Source: Vibrio maritimus
GTDB lineage: Bacteria; Pseudomonadota; Gammaproteobacteria; Enterobacterales; Vibrionaceae
DNA: 64,000 nt
Direction: 5' to 3'
Assembly (NCBI RefSeq): GCF_021441885.1
Contig: NZ_CP090438.1
Location: 1,612,001 to 1,676,000 of the forward strand
Shown: positions 59,561 through 64,000 of the stretch, in pieces
Layout: each line of letters starts with the position of its first letter
Numbering within the stretch: position 1 is the stretch's first letter
Made by a program: the position numbers and the translations under genes
The notes under the pieces: model-generated
What the model was told of the DNA's origin: nothing
Databases searched by the model: none
The model's input: only the letters and a program-made list of their open reading frames with translations

Positions 59561-61579
59561 ATGCGTAAGTCTGTTCGTACTGTTCTATCTCTAGCGATTC
59601 CTTTAGCGCTTGCTGCTTGTGGCGGCAGCAATAATTCTACAACCAAACCGAGCGAGCCAAAGCCTGTAGAACCAGGTGTAAGCTACCCAGTTGAAACTGA
59701 AATTGGCGATGTCACTTTGATCGGCACTAGCGAGTCTGTTGTTGTACGCGACACCGCGGGCACACAACAAAAGGTTCGAATTGAGAGCTTTAAGGGTATC
59801 CCTTATGCAGAAGCGACTCGTTTTAATCACAGTGATACAGTTGCTCTAGAAGATGGTTATGCGACAGAGTTTGGCGCCGTATGTCCGCAAACAGCGTTAA
59901 CCGAAATTCGCCAAGCAGAGGATTGCCTAAATCTAAATATTTGGCGCCCAAGTAACCTAGTGGCCGATCAAGTTTTACCTGTATACGTGTTCATTCATGG
60001 TGGTAACTTTGAAAACGGCTCTGGTTCGGATCCTCACATTCACGGTGACAACGTTGTCGCTCAAGGACAACTCGACGGAAAGCCTTTTATCGCAGTCACA
60101 TTTAACTACCGTCTGGGTTTACTTGGCTCGACTTACAAAGATGACAGCAAAGGCGGAAACTTTGGTATTGGTGACCAAAAACGCGCATTAGAGTGGGTTA
60201 ACAACAATATTGATAAGTTTGGTGGTGATGCTGGTAACGTGACAGTTATGGGGCAGGGCGCGGGCGCTATGTCGATCGGTATCCTACAGCAAGATAGCAG
60301 CGACGAGTTTATTGCTGGTGAATATTTCCAGCGCGCGATCATGCAAAGTAATCCATATGGCTTTGAATACAAAAGCAGCAGCAATGCAGAATCCTTCGCG
60401 TCTGTCTCTGAAATGGAAAACATGTCGCTGAAAGAAATTATGGACAAGCAACAATCAATGTCTAAGGCAACGTCTAAGATTGTGGACTGGGTAGTCACTA
60501 GCGCTGCAACAATAAACCCAATTAGCTCAAACGCGACACCAATAGCGACGCTGATGCCATTTGCGCCTTACATTGAGTACCGTAAAAAACTCATTGGATC
60601 AGATAAAGGTTATCACCTGAAATCTCAACCTTTTGATACTGAACTTACGGTTCCAACGGTTGCTGGTTATAACGCTGCGGATGAGCGAGCGTTTGGTTCA
60701 CTGGCGGACATTACCTTCTTGATTCCTATGGTAGTGGATTTGATCATGAACAATGACCCAGATCTTTTGACTGAAGAAAATGCGGCACAAGCACCTGAAG
60801 TCATTGCTACTTGGTTGACAGAAGATGATAATGTTGAGCTGCTGCGAGCTGAGCTAGAGAGCATTGACGGCAATGATGTAAATATCCAGCTAGAGTTGGG
60901 TGACATCATCAACCTTCTACCAGAGACCGCTTACGAAGCTGTAAATACACTGTTCTATGGTCTAGGTAATACTGATCAAACAAGCACCTTACTTGGCTTT
61001 GAGGATTATGCGGCTAACTCGGAAAAAGAGCTTAGCGGTGCGTTTGATAACATGAAGCAGTTTAACCAAATGACCAGCGATATGATGTTTGCGGGCCCTA
61101 TTCGAGCTAAAGTCGCGTCAGCTGATGATTCTCAAATTCAAGCGACTATGTATGAGTTTAACTATCGAGGTAGCTTTAACTCAGTACCAAAAGGGAACTT
61201 ATTTAGTGAGAAAGAAACCGATCTCATTCAAGTAGTGAAATCGCTGAGCTGCAGCTTCGGAACGCCATGTTTTGGCTCAGAGCTTCCTTTTGTTTTCAAC
61301 AAAGCCGTGCGCTCTGATGGAACAACGTTTAGTGTGTCTAGTCAAGATGAAGCTATGATGAGCAAGATGTCGCGTGTTTGGTTTAGCGATGAGTTGTTCG
61401 AAAAAGAACAGTACCAGAAAGGTTCAGATAGCGTTTGGGTTATCGATGGCAATGAGACAGACGGTCCAACTTATGATTGGGACCGAATGACGAAAACTGG
61501 CAAAGATGAATTACTCCAAGACGGTCGTCTACAAGGTCTTGAAACACAGAATCTTATTGGTTACTACTTAGCTGATTAA
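59561..61579 (+). CDS. Type-B carboxylesterase-fold lipoprotein with altered active site
   Basis: 672 aa. Lipobox LAAC in IPLALAACGGSNN. The fold is clear: EDCLNLNIWRPSN, oxyanion HGG at 146-148 (VFIHGGNFENGSG), FNYRLGLLG, and NIDKFGGDAGNVTVMG. At the nucleophile elbow, where family enzymes read G-E-S-A-G, this protein has G-Q-G-A-G, so Ser is Gly233. At the HGxEL position it has CFGSELPFVF, so His is Phe571. The Glu of the triad (E375 in AADERAFG) remains. By analogy with neuroligins it would be a binding protein rather than an esterase. Controlled from 18-mer site C. Confidence 0.88.
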   Translation: MRKSVRTVLSLAIPLALAACGGSNNSTTKPSEPKPVEPGVSYPVETEIGDVTLIGTSESVVVRDTAGTQQKVRIESFKGIPYAEATRFNHSDTVALEDGYATEFGAVCPQTALTEIRQAEDCLNLNIWRPSNLVADQVLPVYVFIHGGNFENGSGSDPHIHGDNVVAQGQLDGKPFIAVTFNYRLGLLGSTYKDDSKGGNFGIGDQKRALEWVNNNIDKFGGDAGNVTVMGQGAGAMSIGILQQDSSDEFIAGEYFQRAIMQSNPYGFEYKSSSNAESFASVSEMENMSLKEIMDKQQSMSKATSKIVDWVVTSAATINPISSNATPIATLMPFAPYIEYRKKLIGSDKGYHLKSQPFDTELTVPTVAGYNAADERAFGSLADITFLIPMVVDLIMNNDPDLLTEENAAQAPEVIATWLTEDDNVELLRAELESIDGNDVNIQLELGDIINLLPETAYEAVNTLFYGLGNTDQTSTLLGFEDYAANSEKELSGAFDNMKQFNQMTSDMMFAGPIRAKVASADDSQIQATMYEFNYRGSFNSVPKGNLFSEKETDLIQVVKSLSCSFGTPCFGSELPFVFNKAVRSDGTTFSVSSQDEAMMSKMSRVWFSDELFEKEQYQKGSDSVWVIDGNETDGPTYDWDRMTKTGKDELLQDGRLQGLETQNLIGYYLAD

Positions 61580-61622
61580 TTCGATATACTAAACACTTAT
61601 CTCATAGGAAAAGGATGTCCTG

Positions 61623-62012
61623 ATGACCACTCTAATCTGGTGTCTACTCGTCGCCACGATTCTCCCTTACATTGCTAAGATTCCCGTGGCCATCGCGATG
61701 AATAAAGCTGGTGGCTACGACAACCGTCACCCAAGAACTCAGCAAGCAGGTCTAACCGGTTTTGGGGCGAGGGCATTAGCTGCACATCAAAATGCGTTTG
61801 AATCGCTTATTGTATTTGCACCGGCAGTTCTTGTCGCTCTGGTGACTGAGTCCACATCTGAAACGATACAATATCTCGCTTTAACTCACATTGGGGCGCG
61901 AGTTGTCTATCATGTTTTGTATTTGCTGGATGCCGATAAATTGCGTTCTTTGTCCTGGACAGTTGCTATAGGTTGTTCATTTGCCATTATATGGCACTCT
62001 ATGCCAATGTAA
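61623..62012 (+). CDS. MAPEG-family membrane protein
   Basis: 129 aa, four helices, with the family's NRHPRTQQAGLTGFGARALAAHQNAFESLIVFAPA segment, including the conserved A-H-x-N-x-x-E motif, and AR-VVYHVLYLL near the C-terminus. Eukaryotic relatives use glutathione; bacterial ones are mostly uncharacterised. Start behind AAAAGGA; 43 nt downstream of the esterase-like gene, possibly the same transcript. Confidence 0.9.
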   Translation: MTTLIWCLLVATILPYIAKIPVAIAMNKAGGYDNRHPRTQQAGLTGFGARALAAHQNAFESLIVFAPAVLVALVTESTSETIQYLALTHIGARVVYHVLYLLDADKLRSLSWTVAIGCSFAIIWHSMPM

Positions 62013-62036
62013 TCTATGAGTTTTGAGTATTAGTAA

Positions 62037-62681
62037 ATGCCGATGTTTTCCTGTGAAGATTATGAAGAAGCAATGATCAATTTTATTGCTCAAGAAATGA
62101 ATCAAGATCTAGCCCACGACATGAATCATGTCTTTCGAGTAGTAAAGACGGCCAAACAGTTGTGCAGGGCGGAGGGGGCGATGCTAGAGGTTGTGTTACC
62201 TGCTGCGTATCTTCATGATTGTTTCTCATTTCCTAAAAATCATCCAGAGCGTTCTAAAAGTTCGGCTATAGCGGCGGACAAAGCACTGAGCTTTCTTGAG
62301 GGGCTGGGCTATCCGTCAGAATATTTCGATGCAATACACCACAGTATCCTAGCGCATAGTTATAGCGCTAATATTACCCCCAAAACACTCGAAGCTAAGG
62401 TAGTACAAGATGCCGACAGGCTTGATGCTCTTGGTGCGATCGGTATAGCAAGGTGTCTACAGGTAAGCACCCAATTAGGCGTAACTCTATATAGCGCTGA
62501 AGACCCATTTTGTGAAAAGCGCCACCCAGAAGATCAGAAGTACTCAATAGACCATTACCATACTAAGCTCTTCCGACTGCCTGGCATGATGCAAACGGCT
62601 TCTGCAAGAGAAGAAGCTGAGAGGAGAGTAGAGTATATGCGTTCGTTTCTGGCTCAATTGAGACATGAAATAAGCATTTAA
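62037..62681 (+). CDS. HD-domain phosphohydrolase (YedJ-like)
   Basis: 214 aa. HD motifs: H in AHDMNHVFRVVKTA, the HD pair in AAYLHDCFSF and the last Asp in KVVQDADRLDALGAIGIARC, together a complete H-HD-D metal site. YedJ-type features include the C-terminal FRLPGMMQTASAREEAERR. Probably acts on a nucleotide or phosphate ester. The start could also be ATG 62043; neither has a good ribosome site. Confidence 0.88.
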   Translation: MPMFSCEDYEEAMINFIAQEMNQDLAHDMNHVFRVVKTAKQLCRAEGAMLEVVLPAAYLHDCFSFPKNHPERSKSSAIAADKALSFLEGLGYPSEYFDAIHHSILAHSYSANITPKTLEAKVVQDADRLDALGAIGIARCLQVSTQLGVTLYSAEDPFCEKRHPEDQKYSIDHYHTKLFRLPGMMQTASAREEAERRVEYMRSFLAQLRHEISI

Positions 62682-62761
62682 AATTCGGTTAACAAGCTGA
62701 ATTGAACTTTAGTTATCTTCTCTGCGTAGTACAGGTTCTGTATTTTGGTGGAAGTCTAATT

Positions 62762-63013
62762 ATGGAAGTAACACAAGAGATGGAGTCGAGAATTATAGAG
62801 ATGGCTTGGGAGGACAGAACGCCTTTTGAAGCCATTCGATCACAGTTTGGCTTGAGCGAGTCTGAGGTCATACGTTTTATGCGTGTTCGACTAAAAAGGG
62901 GCAGTTTCAAGCTATGGCGAGCAAGAGTTTCGGGTAGAGCAACAAAACATGCAAGGCTTCGTCGTGGTGACGTTAGCCGAGGGTACTGCCCGACTCAATA
63001 TAAACATAAGTAG
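62762..63013 (+). CDS. DUF2805 (TIGR03643)-like small protein, 83 aa
   Basis: Start ATG 62762 (MEVTQEMESRIIEMAWEDRT) behind GGTGGAAG. Helix-turn-helix-like helices (TPFEAIRSQFGLSESEVIRFMR) followed by a strongly basic part KRGSFKLWRARVSGRATKHARLR. The R-x-K-x-G-S-F-K-x-W-R-x-R-V pattern is that of the TIGR03643 family. Function unknown; nucleic-acid binding is likely from charge. Confidence 0.8.
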   Translation: MEVTQEMESRIIEMAWEDRTPFEAIRSQFGLSESEVIRFMRVRLKRGSFKLWRARVSGRATKHARLRRGDVSRGYCPTQYKHK

Positions 63014-63110
63014 CCCTTCAGTTTAACGAAACCAGTGCTCTAGATAGACGAACTCGACTTTCTGCGCTGTTGTTAACTTCTTTTTCTGCGTGTAGGCTTA
63101 CCCCACACTT

Positions 63111-63458
63111 ATGCCATCTTTCACAAGTATTGTTATGATCAATTGGCCCTGCCTCCTTAAACTTGAAGGTGATGATGAACTGCTTTACATCGCGTCGGAA
63201 GTCTCGTTAACTGACGAACTCAATTCACTTATTCACAGTGATGAAGACATCTTGGTTGACTCTTACGGACAGGTGTATGGGGTAACGACAGATTCTAGAG
63301 GCATAGTGGTACTGGAATATAAACATGAGACTCTCAGTCTTGAAGATGTCACTTTACTTGTTCAAGCTCATGAATTTTCATTGGCACAAGTATGCCTTAC
63401 TAAAATTCAGTTCAACTCGATAGCTGAAGCGATTCACGCTTTGCATTCTGCTCAATAA
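63111..63458 (+). CDS. DUF4144-like protein, 115 aa
   Basis: Small acidic cytoplasmic protein. MINWPCLLKLEGDDELLYIASE looks like the natural N-terminus of the family, so ATG 63135 may be the true start; neither ATG has a ribosome site. No catalytic motif. Vibrio-type gene of unknown function, identified with moderate certainty. Confidence 0.65.
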   Translation: MPSFTSIVMINWPCLLKLEGDDELLYIASEVSLTDELNSLIHSDEDILVDSYGQVYGVTTDSRGIVVLEYKHETLSLEDVTLLVQAHEFSLAQVCLTKIQFNSIAEAIHALHSAQ

Positions 63459-63480
63459 AAGGACTAGATAGGAAACGGTT

Positions 63481-63813
63481 TTGGTCGATGTAAAAGTTGT
63501 TGGTCTGTTTATGGCGACCGCTGTGGCAGAGATTTTAGGCTGCTATTTGCCTTATTTGTGGCTTAGAGAAGGAAAGTCGATCTGGCTGTTAGTCCCAGCT
63601 GCGTTCTTTCTTGGTTTATTCGCGTGGTTACTTTCTTTACACCCTACGGCAGCAGGCAGAGTTTATGCGGCTTACGGCGGGGTATACATATTTGTCGCCA
63701 TCATTTGGCTCTGGCTAGTTGATGGTATCAAACCAACTACGTGGGATATTGTTGGTACATTAGTTGCGTTGCTCGGCATGGCTATAATTATGTTTGCCCC
63801 CAGAGGCGCCTGA
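63481..63813 (+). CDS. YnfA-family membrane protein (UPF0060)
   Basis: 110 aa, four helices, TTG start 7 nt behind AGGA (63470-63473). Family text: TAVAEILGCYLPYLWLREGKSIWLLVPAA, LHPTAAGRVYAAYGGVYIFVAIIWLWLVDG, PTTWDIVGTLVALLGMAIIMFAPRG. SMR-like fold; small-molecule efflux has been proposed for the family. Confidence 0.9.
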   Translation: MVDVKVVGLFMATAVAEILGCYLPYLWLREGKSIWLLVPAAFFLGLFAWLLSLHPTAAGRVYAAYGGVYIFVAIIWLWLVDGIKPTTWDIVGTLVALLGMAIIMFAPRGA

Positions 63814-63889
63814 CGGAGCAATTAACCAGAGGTCGATGGATGCTTAATCTGGTACACTGCGCGCGTTGAACAAATTTTAGGTATAAGAC

Positions 63890-64000
63890 ATGAGTCAAGA
63901 GCAACCAAACAATCCACTACACGGTCTGACACTAGAAAAAATCCTAGTACGCCTTCAAGAGCACTATGGTTGGGAAGGCTTAGATGCGGAAATTCAGATT
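63890..64000 (+). CDS. VF530-type DNA-binding protein (3' end outside window)
   Basis: Only the first 37 codons are in the window: MSQEQPNNPLHGLTLEKIL then VRLQEHYGWEGLDAEIQI. This NPLHGLTLEKIL...YGWEGL text is characteristic of the VF530 (DUF2132/COG4628) family first defined in Aliivibrio fischeri. The ATG follows AGGTATAAGAC. Continues beyond base 64000. Confidence 0.85.
   Translation, partial: MSQEQPNNPLHGLTLEKILVRLQEHYGWEGLDAEIQI

Noticed and set aside
59561..61579. Reading the esterase-fold gene as a frameshifted pseudogene
   Set aside because: The frame is open for 672 codons with intact lipobox, fold motifs and a normal end; the active-site changes are single-codon substitutions.

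Overview
The window looks like ordinary chromosomal DNA of a marine gammaproteobacterium, most likely Vibrio (Vibrionaceae). The reasons are the gene set and order: phaB-phaA-phasin-phaC, the 2-methylcitrate cluster with acnD/prpF, a tandem glycine riboswitch ahead of an AGCS symporter, yohJ-yohK-cdd, purT, sbcB, and a VF530-type protein at the right edge. Base composition is moderate, and I see no rRNA, tRNA, IS element, prophage or CRISPR array. The species assignment is inference from families, not from a database search.

Layout. 1-4.3 kb: polyhydroxyalkanoate synthesis (phaB partial, phaA, phasin, phaC). 4.4-6.7 kb: an FKBP-like protein and a dicarboxylate/amino-acid symporter. 6.8-11.5 kb (minus): a four-gene export operon (TolC-like, HlyD-like, two ABC-2 permeases) with no ATPase gene. 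12.3-14.6 kb: a CitA/DcuS-type kinase and its CitB-type regulator. 14.6-15.0 kb: two copies of a ~200 bp non-coding repeat. 15.0-18.3 kb (minus): tctCBA tripartite tricarboxylate transporter. 18.6-27.2 kb: a GntR/FCD regulator and prpB-prpC-acnD-prpF-prpE. The shared control region carries two palindromes (ATTGTCGACAAT and ATTGTCAACAAT), and a third exact copy of the first lies inside tctC. Uptake of carboxylates, propionyl-CoA disposal and storage as PHA make a coherent carbon-handling block.

27-41 kb is mixed housekeeping: GNAT, a Nudix-membrane (PAP2-like) fusion, an AGCS symporter under a tandem glycine riboswitch, two small unlisted ORFs (37 and 52 codons), a periplasmic LigE-type DNA ligase, purT with a PurR box, cdd with a CRP-type site, yohJK and sbcB. 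40.9-43.9 kb holds a periplasmic-binding lipoprotein overlapping a GGDEF-EAL protein, probably a ligand-sensing c-di-GMP pair. 44-49 kb: an NhaC antiporter, small secreted proteins, an acetyltransferase and a PLD-family lipoprotein.

49.1-61.6 kb is the most interesting part. The 18-mer TCCTTCAAACGCGATTAA occurs three times, identical, in the same orientation relative to the downstream gene and always ending 17-19 nt before a -10-like hexamer. It precedes a small secreted protein (49146-49580, minus), an outer-membrane protein gene that leads a cluster with a patatin lipoprotein, a POTRA-less Omp85-like barrel and a KefB-like antiporter (50969-56751), and a lipoprotein of the type-B carboxylesterase fold (59561-61579) whose nucleophile serine and catalytic histidine are both replaced. 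A LysR-type regulator sits between the first two sites and is the best candidate for the DNA-binding protein. I read this as a small, apparently undescribed envelope regulon. The right end (61.6-64 kb) carries MAPEG, HD-domain, DUF2805-like, YnfA and VF530 genes.
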